The notes under the pieces were generated by a model that did no database searches, had not been told where the DNA came from, and saw only the letters and a program-made list of their open reading frames with translations. Positions 11,501 through 24,735 of a stretch of DNA of 64,000 nt are shown one piece after another. The stretch comes from Acholoe squamosa. Taxonomy: Eukaryota > Annelida > Polychaeta > Phyllodocida > Polynoidae. The stretch spans positions 86,341,920 to 86,405,919 of the forward strand of contig OX439036.1 in the NCBI GenBank assembly GCA_949317995.1. Direction: 5' to 3'. The translations under genes and the position numbers were made by a program. The stretch's first letter is position 1, and every line of letters starts with the position of its first letter.

Positions 11501-14500
11501 TAGTTAGCGCCACTCGTCCTACTAACGTCTCCAAAGTCAATAAACAATTAAAGGCACAAGAGGTGCGGCGTCCAGAGGTCGGAGAGCAACTCATCAACGG
11601 CCACTAGGTCTGCTCAGCATTCAACTCGTGCCTCTCGTAATCGGCACCCTTCGAAATGCAGTTCTCTAGAGTGTTCCGGTGGCGGTGGCACCATCCCTTC
11701 TAACTTCTAACGCTGCCACCAGTGGCATAACGTATATACTCCAGGATATATGGGGTAGTATAGAGCTATAGCCTCCTACCACTCTCCCAACCTGCTGGTT
11801 GTATAGTGCTCAGCTCGCCTTGCAGTGTCCTGAGAGCCAAGTGACCCTGCTATTCACATAATGTATATGTTGTTGGGATCCCTCCCATTAGGATCGCCCG
11901 CCGGGCCTGAAGACCACCAGCCCTGCTGCCCTGCGATTCGTCACGGCGACGTTTGCCCACTCAGGGAAGGCACTGAGGTAGATAGGGTCAGAGTGGGGCA
12001 GAAGCAGAGTAAGACGTGGGCAATAGAAACCCAGTGAGAGCATTGAGACTTGAGCAGGCAGGGCGGGGGTGGGTCCTGTGGGCAATTCCGGTACACGCCG
12101 ACAACCACCACCCACCAAGTAGCGTCAAAAGGCGCCACCTGCGCCCATCGTTACCACCTGGAGCGAACATTTCCGGATCCGCCCACCCACCCTGGCGCGG
12201 CTGCTGCCCCCTGACGGCCGTTTTCAGTGGCTACAGAGCTTTGTGCTGCGTCCGTGGACAGTGAATAGGAACCGTTATTATAGGCTTTAGTGGCGGCTGA
12301 CGACTTCATAATGTCCCATGGAGCGCCCATAGTGCGTTATGCTACAGCAGAGGGACTTAACCGTCTGTATAACAACCAGGAGAGCTGGGGAACATGAGTA
12401 GGAGGGGGAGGGGGGGGGGTGCAGCGACAGCCAACTCTCATAAATAAAACGTCAACTCTTTCTGCCAAAAGAGCGTCGCAAATGTGGCACATTGGCAGGG
12501 AAATGGCAGTTCAAATGTGGGGATTGAGTTCCTCTATGTTTCCAAGTACAATAAAGCATAAAAAGTATACTTTTATGAGGGTGTAGCACAATTTTGTAGT
12601 GAATGCCTACATGTACGGGAATGACAATAGGTGGGCTTTATCTTAGTACCTGTATCACATTCATGAAATCATTGTGATATATAATTTTGACATCAAACTT
12701 TATGTAGTTTGAATTTGGAGTTTTACAAGCTGCAAAATAAGTTCATGATTGATGACCTCACGAATAGCCGATCAGTACCCCTACAAACAGCTAACGTTCG
12801 TTTTACCCACTAATGTTGGTATGAACCGATTTCCAACATATAAATTATATGAACTCTGTCGATCCCAATTTATTTTTGCTGCCAATCTGGTTTCAGCTAG
12901 TATTAGTTTTGGCCATCCGGAGTGCCTACTCTGGACACATCGGACATTGACGTTTGCCATACACAGTACTCCATTTACCACGTGGGGCTCTTTTTGTTTC
13001 AGTTTTAATCGGAGCCTCATTGATTTTTACCAAGCATTAAGCCTACTCTGATTATAGACATTAGCCTTTCGGTCTTGTGGCCAAATCCCCTACTGCTCCC
13101 CCCTATTGCATCCCCAAAGTCTATATGCACCAAGTGACCCCCAAACCGAAGCCTCCTCCCCCTGCAGCTCAGCAACTTCACTTCACACGGGGTAGGGGGA
13201 GGAGGGGACCCACAAACAGAATGTGATATGTGAAAATCAGGCAGAGTGGTGTGAATAAGCAGGATTGATGAACACTATATTTTATCAATATACCTGACCT
13301 AGCCCCTTTTTCATCACATCATTCCAGCACCCACAATCTACCCTGAGTCAACTACCAGTCACCGACAATATTTCACACTGCATACGCTCAACCCACTCCC
13401 CATGCCATTCAAACCCATCCCGTCCATAATACACACATTATACTTCCTGGCAATACCTTCAGGATCCCTTCACTTAGTGCAGGACAGAGCAGGGATTTGT
13501 CCCAGCACGCAGGGTCCAAGTGCACCCTCCCATATCCCACATGCATAGCTCACCCATCAGCCTGTCATGCCCCACCCCCACCTCTCACGCTTCACCACAA
13601 CCCCACCCAACACACCTAACCAGGCTGTACCTTCTCGACTGGGAAACAAATATTTAGCCCTGGTCGGACCGAGGCCATGTTGACAAAGGGATGACTATTT
13701 AGAACGGGCATATTTGTAGATGACGTTGACATCTGGTTGGCATCGACCCGGCGAAAGGTCCATTAGGAAGACGATCTGTTTGGATCCCCATAGGAAATTA
13801 ATGTGGTCGTCCTGCGCTACAGGGATACCTCACAACCCTAGGGAGGGAGACTGGAAGGGTGCTGGTAACCTCCAGGGATTTATGATCTATGCATGTTAGT
13901 GTTTTAAATGGATATTTAGGATGCCTCCAGCTGTGTTATTTGGGAGTGATGTATGTATGTATGTTATGTGTAACACAAACAATAGTAGCATACATATAAC
14001 CAAGGGGTAATATATATGAATACTTTATGATAGAGGTAATATAACCCGTGCAATATGGCCTGTGATTTATCTATATCTTAGTTCTACCATTGCTACATGT
14101 TTTACGTAGCACTAGGCCTGTAGACGATTTGGCTGGAGTGATGGATTATTGGCCGAATATATATGCACATGTGTGTGTACACGGCCAACATCTAAATGTG
14201 ACTATCGTATCACCACATATATTGGTCATTCAATACTTTATGATAGTTATCGGGTAGGCCTATACAATCCTCAAGACAATTGACACCGGAGGTACTCACA
14301 CTGCTCAAGGCAAAAATTCCATGAGGTACACATCTCAATTGTTGTACACCAATGAGCATTCCGTGTCTTCATTCATCTTGAAACAGTTGGAAAAGACGTA
14401 TAGATGGTAGGAAATGATAGCAATCAAGACATCTATGCTTACAGTTTCAGTGTAAGAATATAGAATTGACGAGGCAATCATTCATGAAGCAGACAGATAT

Positions 14501-15514
14501 TTATAATGAGAAGTTAAGTGAGAAACTTAGCATGAATTTAAGTGATTAAGAAAGGGAGGAGGCGGTTTTTAATGGAGTGAATTACACACCAATCTTTAAT
14601 TCTAATCACTGTAATATTTGGAGGAAGCTAAAACTTGAGAAATCGAGATTTTACAGCAGCCACCTTTTACCGGAGTGATACTTAATTATCTATTTCTAAA
14701 TGAAGGTACTTCTCACCTACTTAGGAGTCTGCTGCAGAACATCTATAAATAAGTGATCACACGGATGGCATCCAAATTAGCATCCCTCCTATATCAACTT
14801 TATCAACATTTTGTTACAGATCTAAAGGCACCAGCTTTTGCCTCTGAATCATAATGGACTACTCTGTTGAGTCAGCATCAATATTTGTCCTGCTTTTTGG
14901 TTTTATTTGTGGCCTTCTATTATTTGAGCCAAACAACTGTCGCCATTCCATTAAGTCCAGCAGTACTTTTTGTAAAGTGAATGCCAGTTACATTTAGTAA
15001 TTTACTCACAAATATTAGCTTTAGATGTATTTTTTTAGATGTGTCAGTAAACACTGATGTAACAGAGTATCACAACAATGCGAGGAGAAATAATCAAGCA
15101 TAACTTGGTTCATTGGCAATTCTTGCCCATGATGACCTCTACAAAAACAATGGACTTTTTAAATCGTGATGGCATTTGTAGAAAACCGGCTTCCCAGTAC
15201 ACTAATTACGATTGCAGAGGATGCAATTTTTCTATTGATGCTGAAATGGGACCAGTGCCATTTGAATCATGCAGCTCGGCTTAAGGTTTTAAGAACCCAA
15301 GGTCCAATGACAGCTTTTCTGATAGTCAAGTACCCCCGAGCATAATATTAAATCTACGAGTCACCCACCATTCAGTATTACCCGGTTTAGGTGACAGAAT
15401 TCATGATTCAGAGAGTAAGTAGTATACGGAAACGTAGAGCATACTCAGGTGTATGACAGCCGCCCGGCTCAGTATCTCTGAAGCCTCTGAGGCCTGGTGT
15501 GGGCTTCAAACGTT
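8600..15514. other. anonymous region with GC-rich islands
   Basis: No gene is recognisable. About 8.9-9.6 kb and 10.9-12.3 kb are relatively GC- and CpG-rich, with overlapping short ORFs on both strands and no domain. The ORFs at 8844-9308 (+) and 12749-13051 (+) do not resemble known proteins. About 13.1-15.4 kb is AT-richer and without features. Confidence 0.4.
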
Positions 15515-15535
15515 CATTATCGTCGTCGTCGTCGC

Positions 15536-15581
<46 letters not shown>

Positions 15582-15617
15582 GTCGTCGTCGTCGTCATCG
15601 TCGTCGTCGTCGTCAAC
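15515..15617. repeat. (TCA/TCG)n trinucleotide repeat
   Basis: About 100 bp of ATC/GTC triplets give poly-Ser, poly-Ile or poly-Val frames. The short ORFs over it are repeat artefacts. Confidence 0.95.
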
Positions 15618-16224
15618 ATCGTCAGAGTTTATTGAGCATTTTAGAATCTACCTGGAATTTATGAACTGGCAATGTAAATAGCTAGGGTAATACCATCAAT
15701 CATTCCCGTAGAGCTGTTTTGCTAGGTGGTGTTCTGGTATTTACAACTCCCTGTCGTATGACATAGGGCATGGTTTCTTTGTAAAGGGCTTTGGCATTCC
15801 GCTGAATAATATTTGTACATCATCGATGTTCTATTGAAAACTGAATTAAACTGTGTTCACCCTTACTTACTTAGGTTTGAAAAAGCTCCCCCAGGAGCGA
15901 TTCAGAAAGGCATGTCTCCTAACCACAAAGTGAGGAGTGTAGTTACATTAGGGACATCCCCATGTCATAAAGCTGTCAAATATACTAGTAGAACATGACC
16001 AGCAGCTGTTGTATCACAGAATATTCTATGCCTGGAAAGCAAAAGTTATTGAATCCTTCAATAAGTTGCTATCATTGGATGAGTGTATCAAGCATGGGTT
16101 GTGCTCCATTTGGGTGTTTCAATTAAGTCTGTAACCCTATTAGAAGTAGTATTATGCAAAGGTCTTAATGTACAGAGATTGATAACAATATCCTGAACAT
16201 AACCCAGCAAATTGTCGTTATCTG

Positions 16225-16830
16225 TCGCCATGATTGGTCATCAATGGTGACTCCTTTTTGAGTGATAACTCACTGCGTCATCTTTCGCCACTGTGTGTCA
16301 GTCTCACATGGCAGGGCAATTTATCACAACAGTCACCAACATGATCTCACTCACTGCGTGAGTATGTGCCACCCCTTGTCATCCCTCACAAAGCATGGTG
16401 ACTTATCACCACCATCGCCAACATGGATCTAACTCACTGCGTGAGTATGTGCCACTGCCTGTCAACTCTCACTCAGAATGGCGGCTTATCACAAGCATCG
16501 CCAACATGGATCTGACTCACTGTGTGATTATATACCACTCCAGTGCCACTGGAATCAACTCTCACACAAAATGGCGACTTATCACTACCATTGCCAACAT
16601 TGGTCTCACTCAATGCGTGAACTTGTGTCACTCCATGTCAATGCTCTCTGAGGATTGCATCATCTGTCACTCACTCTCACTCAGAATGGCAACTTATCAC
16701 CACCATTGCCAGACTTTGTCTCACTCAATGCGTGAATTTGTGTCACTCCAAGTCAATGCTCTCTGAGGATTGCATCATCTGTCACTCACTCTCACTCAGA
16801 ATGGCAACTTATCACCACCATTGCCAAAGT
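16225..16830. repeat. satellite array 1
   Basis: Diverged tandem units of roughly 90-130 bp contain TTATCACCACCATCGCCA, ACTCACTGCGTGA and TGTCACTC. The 123-codon ORF across it at 16395-16766 is produced by the repeat. Confidence 0.85.
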
Positions 16831-17204
16831 TGTTGAGACAGCACCACTGTTCAACATGTAGCCTATCTAGGAAGGGTGGGCATGAAGTATAAGTCCTATA
16901 CTTATCAAATGTGCTTTGTTGCACACTGATTTCCATGTAATACTTCAGGGTTGAATCAAACAAGATTATATAGAGAAAATATCAATTGAATTTAGATAGA
17001 GGTATCTCTAAAATAAAAGCAACTATCCATAAACACCTTTTCTCTGGTTACAGGAAAAATACATAAGGAAGTATCTACATGAACACCTTGTCTGTGGTTA
17101 GAGGGAAGATACATATGGCAATACCTTCTCTGGCAAAACATACATTGATCTGGCAGATGTGAGGCTGCATGATTACCAATGTCAATGATCATGAGCTTTT
17201 CATC

Positions 17205-17790
17205 TAACAAGATGAGTGATCACCAGCATCGCCATCACTGGTGAGTCTGAGTGATCACCACTCTCGCCATCCATGGTGAACCTGCACTATGACGTGGTGC
17301 GCATTTCCTCTAGCGAGGTGAGTGATCAACCACCTTGCCATCCCTGGTGAGTGTGAGTCATCACGATCCTCGCCAACCGTGGTGAACGTGCATTATGGCA
17401 TGGTGTGCGTTTCATCTAGCGAGATGAATGATCACCTGAGTGACCATCCCCCGTGAGTGTGAGTGCTCACGATCCTTGCCATCTGTGGTGAATGTGCATT
17501 ATGACGTGGTGTGTGTCTCATCTAGCGAAGTGAGTGATCACTCATGTCGCCATCCCTGGTGAGGATGAGTGATCACTCATGTCGCCATCCCTGGTGAGGA
17601 TGAGTGATCACGATCCTTGCCATCCCTGGTGAACATGCACTATGACGAGGTGTGTGTTTCATCTAGCGAGGTGAGTGATCACCTGCGTCGCCATACCTGG
17701 TGAGTCTGAGTGATCACCATCCTCGCCATCTGAGGTGAGGCCATGTGATCACCACCATTGCTATTCCTGTTGATCTTGTGCTATAGCGAC
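17205..17790. repeat. satellite array 2
   Basis: Units of about 105 bp recur with TCTAGCGAGGTGAGTGATCA at about 17311, 17413, 17521 and 17661. One copy holds an extra duplication of about 38 bp. Every unit contains the palindrome GTGATCAC or a close variant. The ATCACC..C.TCGCCATC core links it to array 1 in the same orientation. Confidence 0.85.
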
Positions 17791-17900
17791 GTCGTGTTCC
17801 AGCTAGCGACATGTGTGAGCCACTTCACACAGGTTGACGAGGAATCACAACAATTTGCTGGGAAATCTGTATTATTACTTCTAGTAGGACTACAATTATG

Positions 17901-20168
17901 ATCAAAATGTCTATATGGAGCTATGTTCATGCTTAATTTCCCTGTTTGGGGATAATAACGGCTTAATGAAGACTTTTGTCACATTTTGTTATCAGGCAGA
18001 TACTCTGCAGTTTGGTGTTATCTACATACCCTGGCTCAGGTTACACTATGCGGTGTATAGAGAAGAGACTGTGACCACAGTTTAACATTTATTACTTTTT
18101 TATCTGCCTGCATGAATGCAGAATTTGATGCTCCTTAAAAATCTGGACTGTTTTGGTATGAGGGAAAGTGAAGAATAGAAATAACATAAACGCCAGTAAT
18201 CTCATTTTATATAACCCTTCACTTTCTTATATTAAATCATTATGATGCTATTAAAAGCTCAACTATTACATACGGTCGGAAGAGTCATAATCTAAATAAA
18301 GTAACCTGTAGTTCCCTCTTCAGTATCATTCATTGACAGCTATGAAAGAATAAGAACAAATTGCGATTCAATAGCAATTAACTAGACATTAGGCTCCCTG
18401 TCTTAAGTTAACATTGGTTCCATATCGTGACAGATTCTTTTTAAACTACAGTCGATATTCTATCCCCAGCACACTGAATAATTGAAACAGCACCATATCG
18501 AGATTAATTGGACCACATAATATTTCATAGGGATCTGGCAAGACACACAGAGTGCAGTCCTTTTATTTTTTGGCATGTAACTATCCATGAGAACAGCATG
18601 TCCCCTTCATATTCACATCAGTTAAGAACCACCACAACGCCGGTGAGTAACTCCCTGACACTGCATTGGTGCATCATGCCGATCCTTCCAGAGCACGTTC
18701 CCCTCTCATGCAGTGTCGATATGATGCATGCCCATGGCTGCTGCATTTAAGCATAATAAAACGTCATGTTGCATCTAATCGCTAGGCTGCCCTAACGGAA
18801 TTATAATCTTATTACTTCCTGCTATTTCATATGACATTGTATGTGCCGCTTATATTGCGAGTGTAAAAGAGAGTATGTGTATTTTTAATGGATTTTATCA
18901 GCTATGAAGCACAAATCAAACACATGAAGCTGGATACGAACTTTTCATCACTCCTACAATAATCTCCTATCCTTTCTATTAATGTGACGCCCATTCAAAT
19001 TGGACGTTAAATAGCCACTCAGAATGACTACAAAACAACTATTTACTATAATTACCCAATAGTTCAGGCAGCATTACTTCCATTACAATAAAAAAAAAAA
19101 CACGTCCAAATTACCAAGAGGCTATTCATCATTCATTCAATAACTGAAGTCAATGTAGTTGCTCAGGAAATGGAAGTGGGTTAAGTTGATGATATTTGAG
19201 ATATTTTTTTACATGACACATCGTTTTTCTTTATTCCCATGTGGAACTATAAGCTGGGATTCGCTTCATTGTTTTTTTTCTCCCCGCGGACGCCAGCGCC
19301 AAAAATAATTTTTCAAAATGAGAAATTATGCTTTAGTACCACTGTGGCTTAAAACCTCTGTTGTTGATCCCCTCAGAGAAGACACAACAGAACCTTGAAC
19401 GGAATCATTATGGTTTATTGTAATGACTTTAGGCAGGCCTCCATGTTGTATTTAGATATACATCTATATGTCACATATTACAAATGGATATAATTATTGT
19501 TGTTTTGCCACCTACTGCTGGCATTTTCTGATTTCAATAACCTTCAGAGAGCGATCTACATAATTTTCTGACAATGTTCTGGTAATTAAGAATCCCTAAT
19601 GTAATGAAACTGTTTGTGCAGTGGAAAAGTGTTGGCTACAAATACAATCCCAAATCCCTTCCTTTGGATTTTTATACCTGTTCATTCATTCCGACACAGC
19701 CAAGCAATTATGGTTAGGGGGTTAATGAGCGGGACTGGTAAGAGGAGCCTATGGGAAGGGAATATAACTGTAGGCTATTCTTAACAGGCTACGACTGCAC
19801 CCTCCTAGTCGTACCAAAATTCCCATAGGAATAGCCTTGTCATTTTGCAGTCGTAGTCCTGTGTGCGATCATAGTGCCTTGAGAAATGAGCTCCCGAAGG
19901 GATTTTAATAGTAGGAGAGAGAGCAATATAGATAGGTCTGTTGGAGTAGTGATAAGAGCAGGAAAATATGAGAGAAAAAAATACCGAGGAATAAACGTAT
20001 ATACACCCGTATACCGTGCACCAGACGTATCAGTTAAACCTGGCACAGGTTCTTCAAGAGTCAGTGTATAGGCCCTATTATGTGTCAACTCAGGTTGTAA
20101 ATTAAAAGACTATGCCGGGAGACTATGAATGTAAATGCCAGTCCCAGTCTTGATCTGATCTACCATTG
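17901..20168. other. no recognisable gene
   Basis: AT-rich sequence with only short ORFs. No clear repeat, RNA gene or coding exon was seen. Confidence 0.45.
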
Positions 20169-20419
20169 CACTGAAAACATGGAAGATCCGAAACTAGTCA
20201 GCAGTGACCACTTTAGGTCCTCAAGTTGACGATACCTAAAACTACAGCTTTAGGTAGTCAAAATGATGACTTTAAGTCGTCATCCTGACGACCTGAGTCT
20301 GTAACTAATGTCGTCATTAAATATTTTTGACTACCTAAAGTTGTAGTTTTAGGTATCGTCAACTTGAGGACCTAAAGTGGTCACCGCTGACTAGTTTCGG
20401 ATCTTCCATGTTTTCAGTG
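20169..20419. mobile_element. MITE with about 94-bp near-perfect TIRs
   Basis: Left arm 20169-20262 is the near-perfect reverse complement of 20327-20419. Termini are CACTGAAAACATGGAAGATC and its complement. A short central segment is itself partly palindromic. There is no coding capacity. A target-site duplication is not obvious, so the superfamily is open. The high arm identity suggests a young copy or gene-converted arms. Confidence 0.85.
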
Positions 20420-22413
20420 TGACAGAAGCAGTGGTCTTTTACTACTATACAGTGGTGATATACGTGTACATTATGATAAGTTAATGACCCCACCTAAGGG
20501 GCAAATCCGTCTTAGAAGACGGGCTTGTGACGGGTTTTGTATTCCAAGCTATTCCTGTGCAGTAAATAGCCATGCTGTTCGGGTATGTACCTACGTCACA
20601 AAGTAACGTTATGTCGTGACTTATCGGCCCACATCATTAGTTACCTACTTACGTCATGACGTGGTTGAGGCTCCACATACAAGGCAGGGGATGATCGACA
20701 TAGAGTATGCTTGTCACGTGACCCTTTCTGTAAGCCAGTGCTAATCCGAGCACCCTCAGCTGCCTCCCTACCTCTCCTCCTCTCCCTCAATGATTTCACC
20801 CCCGGGGAACGGGGGTATACTCGGCCTAGGTTTGGGTACCAACTGTGGTATGGGCCCAGAGTGGTGTAACTGTCGAAGCATCTATCAAAGAAAGAAAAAA
20901 AGTTTAAAACAGAGGCTGTAAATGTGTGTAAAATCACATATGGGGGAAAGAAACTGAAATATGTCTAGCATTCATCCCTGAATTGTCCGATTCCTTGCCA
21001 GTTGGTGTTATCAGAGAATCCCCTTCATGCTCATTTATGCTCAATTAACCAAAGAGAGGGCTGTAGTTTCGCAGTTGCTACCTTCCACCAAAGATTCAAA
21101 AGCACCCCCCCCCCATCAACCCCCTCCTACCCTGTTGGCCACACACTGGGCGCCAAGACTGACGCCCACTAAATTGGCTGCAACCTGGTGGGCAGGAGTT
21201 GGCAGGTTGCGTTCTTGCAGTCATTTAGTTGCTAGCTGCTGGAGCAGGTGGGCTGAAGAGCAGGGTGGAGAGCAAGGTGGAGAGGGGGATATACTATTGT
21301 ATCACGTAACACCAATCATCCCTTGGAAGGCACTTCCCTTTAGCACGCACGTTGGCTGTTTTCTAATGGTTCAGTGTCTGGAAATAAGACATTCTGAGCA
21401 ATCCCCATCCAGAAGGCACTTCCTGCGTTGTTTACGCATTGTAAGCACCGGCGGGCCTCCACCTGGCAAAGCCATTAGGTTAACTATGCGCATGAAGTTT
21501 TGATATTTAAAGCGCAGTAATTTTATGAGGCTTTTTAATCCTAGTTTTTATGTTGCATCCGACTCTGGTGAACATTAAAAACAATATTGCCTGGCCTAAA
21601 GAGCTTGCCACTTTTTGCAGAAGAAAGTTAAGAACCACAGGAAAAAGATTACGAGCAAGACATTTCACGTGATTTTGGGATATTGCTTCCGTTAATTCGA
21701 ACATAACTCACCATTCTTTCAAATAAAAAACAGCTATTCTTCTTATTCGGATATTCCACGTAGTATAATTTCTACCGCGTGGGAAAAAACTGCCGTGGCA
21801 TGTGCACCCTATGTCACGTGTTTTGTTTTTTTAATGAAGTTTTCAGCGACAGAGAAAAGGGTGACCGGCTTGTTTTTCTGTTTTTGAAAATTGAATGGTA
21901 CCTTAAAATAGCCTCTTTTATTTCCCTTGTTTTATGTTCTATAAATACGGAATTGAAACCGTAAATACCACGGCTGTCGACGACTGCGTGACTAACTCTG
22001 ATATTGACTGGTTGACCAACCGAGAAAACCACAAAGCCTGAGATCCAGTTCGGAATAACCTCCACGTTAAATTCAGTTTGTATTGGCATTACATTGTAGC
22101 GTTTTTAAAGCATTGAACAGACCAAAATTCGATTTAGAATGTGTTTTGGGTGTACTCATCGATATATACTGTTTCAGTGCTGAACAGTTCTCACGTGACT
22201 ATTTTGTATGGTTCTTCTCTTTTGCGTCCTGCTAAGGTTTTAATCTATCTGAGCGATTACGAATAACACATTATGTTACTCATGATTCCTGTTCCATGTT
22301 ACACATGTATTATGTAAGAAAGACATTTGTCACACAGATGATGTCATGCAGCTGTTCTTCCTTTTTCCATCTGAAATCCGGGGATAGGTGCTCAAGTGAA
22401 AATATCTGTACTA
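20420..22413. other. no recognisable gene
   Basis: The ORF at 21027-21503 (+, 158 codons) begins plausibly but is proline- and tryptophan-rich with no domain I can name. I treat it as chance. No repeats were resolved here. Confidence 0.4.
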
Positions 22414-23016
22414 CAGTGGCCCACAAGGGTCAAATTGAAGTTGGAGCAAAGAGTTGACTTTCACAAAAAAAAGTCCAAAACCAAAATCAATGTTCAAAGT
22501 CAATTTCATTTCATTGCTGTCAAGGTGTCAACTCATGAAAACCAACTTGTGACAGGTATCTTTTAGCATTGCATGGTACACTCTATGTCTTTCTATATGT
22601 CTTTACCAGCAACTACTGGGTAGCTATCGGTTCCCTCACACAAAACTGATGGTTCCACAGCAACTAATGTGCATGGGAACCACCAAGTGCTTGGTGTGGG
22701 AACCAGCAGCTACTTGGTATGGGATCCAGTGCCAGTAGCAGATAGGTGTGGAACCATCAGTTATTGTGTGAGAGAACCGATCGCTATATACCCAGTAGTT
22801 GCTGGTATAAACTTTGTTCATATAGAAAGACATAGAGTGCACCATGCAATGCTAAAAGATACCTGTCACAAGTTGGTTTTCATGAGTTGACACCATGACA
22901 GTTTGACAGCAATGAAATGAAACTGACTTTAAAAATTGATTTTGGTTTTAGACTCTAACTTTTTTGTGAAAGTCAACTCTTTGCTTCAACTTCAATTTGA
23001 CCCTTGTGGGCCACTG
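22414..23016. mobile_element. TA-flanked MITE with about 250-bp TIRs
   Basis: The arms about 22414-22665 and 22755-23016 are inverted copies. Termini are CAGTGGCCCACAAGGGTC and its complement, each flanked by TA. The dinucleotide TA duplication is the hallmark of Tc1/mariner-type insertion. No transposase is present, so it would be non-autonomous. ORFs inside are mirror-image artefacts. Confidence 0.85.
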
Positions 23017-23377
23017 TACAATACATATTATGTTTTGATTAATCATGCAATAACATGAATGTATACTGCCATAATGAGCGCTCGGTGTTTATCATAAATA
23101 ATTTTATGCCGTGGTCAAAATTTAATAGTTCAATATTTCATACACTTCCTTACCATGCTATCGTGTTCAGAAGTCATACGAAATACAGAAGTTTTGAGCT
23201 GAAATTGAGAGCTTTCTTTGGGATGAGATAATGCAGGCGCTTGTCTCAATCACCTTCAGCTTGTGCACACGTATCACATTTCTATAAAACAACCCGGTTC
23301 TGTTACATTTGACACTGGCCCATCCATAGCTTAGTGTTCTTGTGTATCTGGACGCTTCTGTATGGTTGGTTTCAGCG

Positions 23378-23830
23378 TATACACTCTAAAAAACGTGTTT
23401 AGTTTCTAAACACTTTTACCCCTATTTCTAAACACTTTCTTATCACACTTTCTAAAACACTTTTTTTATCTAAACACTAAACAGTTGTGTCAAAAGTGTT
23501 TAAAATAAAAAAGCGTTTAATGAGAAAAATGTTTAAAATGTTAAGTGTTTATACGGACATAGCTGGTTTGATTATCAGCCAATGAAATGACACCAACTAT
23601 TCACTGCGGTCCTCTCGGGGGCCAACTGGTACCCATCTGATAGGTGTTATCAGTAGAACTCACTGGTAACAAGCTCCAGCAATGGCGGCGCCCATGGGAC
23701 AACCTGCTACCACGGAATAGATTTGAATGTGTTTAGTCACGAAAGTGTTTAGATGCATTGGGCAAGAAAGTGTTTAGTGATAGAAAGTGTTTAGAATAAT
23801 GTGTTTTGATTATAGAATGTTTAGAATAAT
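23378..23830. repeat. AAACACTTT-rich repeat, partial inverted structure
   Basis: The motif TAAACACTTT is repeated near 23400-23475. Its complement AAAGTGTTTA is repeated near 23490-23560 and 23740-23825. The left edge, TACACTCTAAAAAACGTG, looks like a TA-flanked terminus. I found no matching right terminus, so the element is probably truncated or rearranged. Confidence 0.5.
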
Positions 23831-24059
23831 TCACATGTTTGGAGAAGGAGGAGGTTTTCTTTATTTTTCATCACTTTTCATCACTTCCATTATTTCCTTG
23901 TCCCCTGGATGCTGGTATCTGAATGCTACATGTATCTGTAGAAAGTTATGTAGCCCTACTCCACGGCACCATCATGAATGTAATGAGACAAAGTAGACCT
24001 GTAGCAGAAAAATTGCATGTTCATACTTTTTTAATGTATCAAAATGCAAGAATCTTTAG

Positions 24060-24735
24060 GACTGGGTGTGAGGCAAGTATAGTTAATGTCAGTCAAGTAC
24101 AGTTGATATCAGGCAAGTTTTGATAATGTCAGGCAAGTACAGATAATGTCAGGCAAGTAAGGATGACGAGAGGCAAGTACTGATAATGTGAGGCAAGTAC
24201 AGATAATGTGAGGCAATTGCTGATAATGTGAGGCAAGTACAGATAATGTGAGGCAAGTTATAGTTAATGTGAGACAAGTGAAGATGACATGAGGCAGGTG
24301 AAGATGACATGAGGAAGGTACAGATGACGTGGGGTATGTACAGATGACATGAGGCAGGTACAGATGACGTGGGGTATGTACAGATGATATGAGGTAGGTA
24401 CAGATGACATGAGGCAGGCACAGATGACGAGGGGTATGTACAGATGATGTGAGGCAGGTACAGATGACATGAGGCAGGTACAGATGACATGAGACAGGCA
24501 CAGATGACGTGGGGTATGTACAGATGATGTTAGGCAGGTACAGATGACATGAGGTAGGTACAGATGACATGAGACAGGCACAGATGACGTGGGGTATGTA
24601 CAGATGATGTTAGGCAGGTACAGATGACATGAGGCAGGTACAGATGACGTGGGGTATGTACAGATGATGTGAGCCAGGTGCAGATGACGTGAGGCAGGTG
24701 CAGCAGATGACGTGAACCAGGTGCGGAGGATGCGA
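24060..24735. repeat. 20-bp minisatellite (about 33 units)
   Basis: Units of the type GTACAGATGACATGAGGCAG are tandemly arranged. The left part uses GATAATGT-type variants. Because the period is about 20 bp, it yields long Ser/Val/His/Leu ORFs on the minus strand; these are not genes. It is not a CRISPR array, since units abut without spacers. Confidence 0.95.

Larger units (their letters stand above)
16125..17900. mobile_element. possible fold-back element carrying two satellite arrays
   Basis: The flanks show short inverted similarity. On the left, CTATTAGAAGTAGTATTA and CCCAGCAAATTGT occur at about 16137-16215. On the right, ACAATTTGCTGGG and TATTACTTCTAGTAGG occur at about 17850-17890. 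The two satellite blocks lie between them. The inverted ends are short and imperfect, so the boundaries are tentative. Confidence 0.4.

Noticed and set aside
15453..15681. Poly-Ser and poly-Ile/Val ORFs
   Set aside because: They translate a TCA/TCG trinucleotide repeat.
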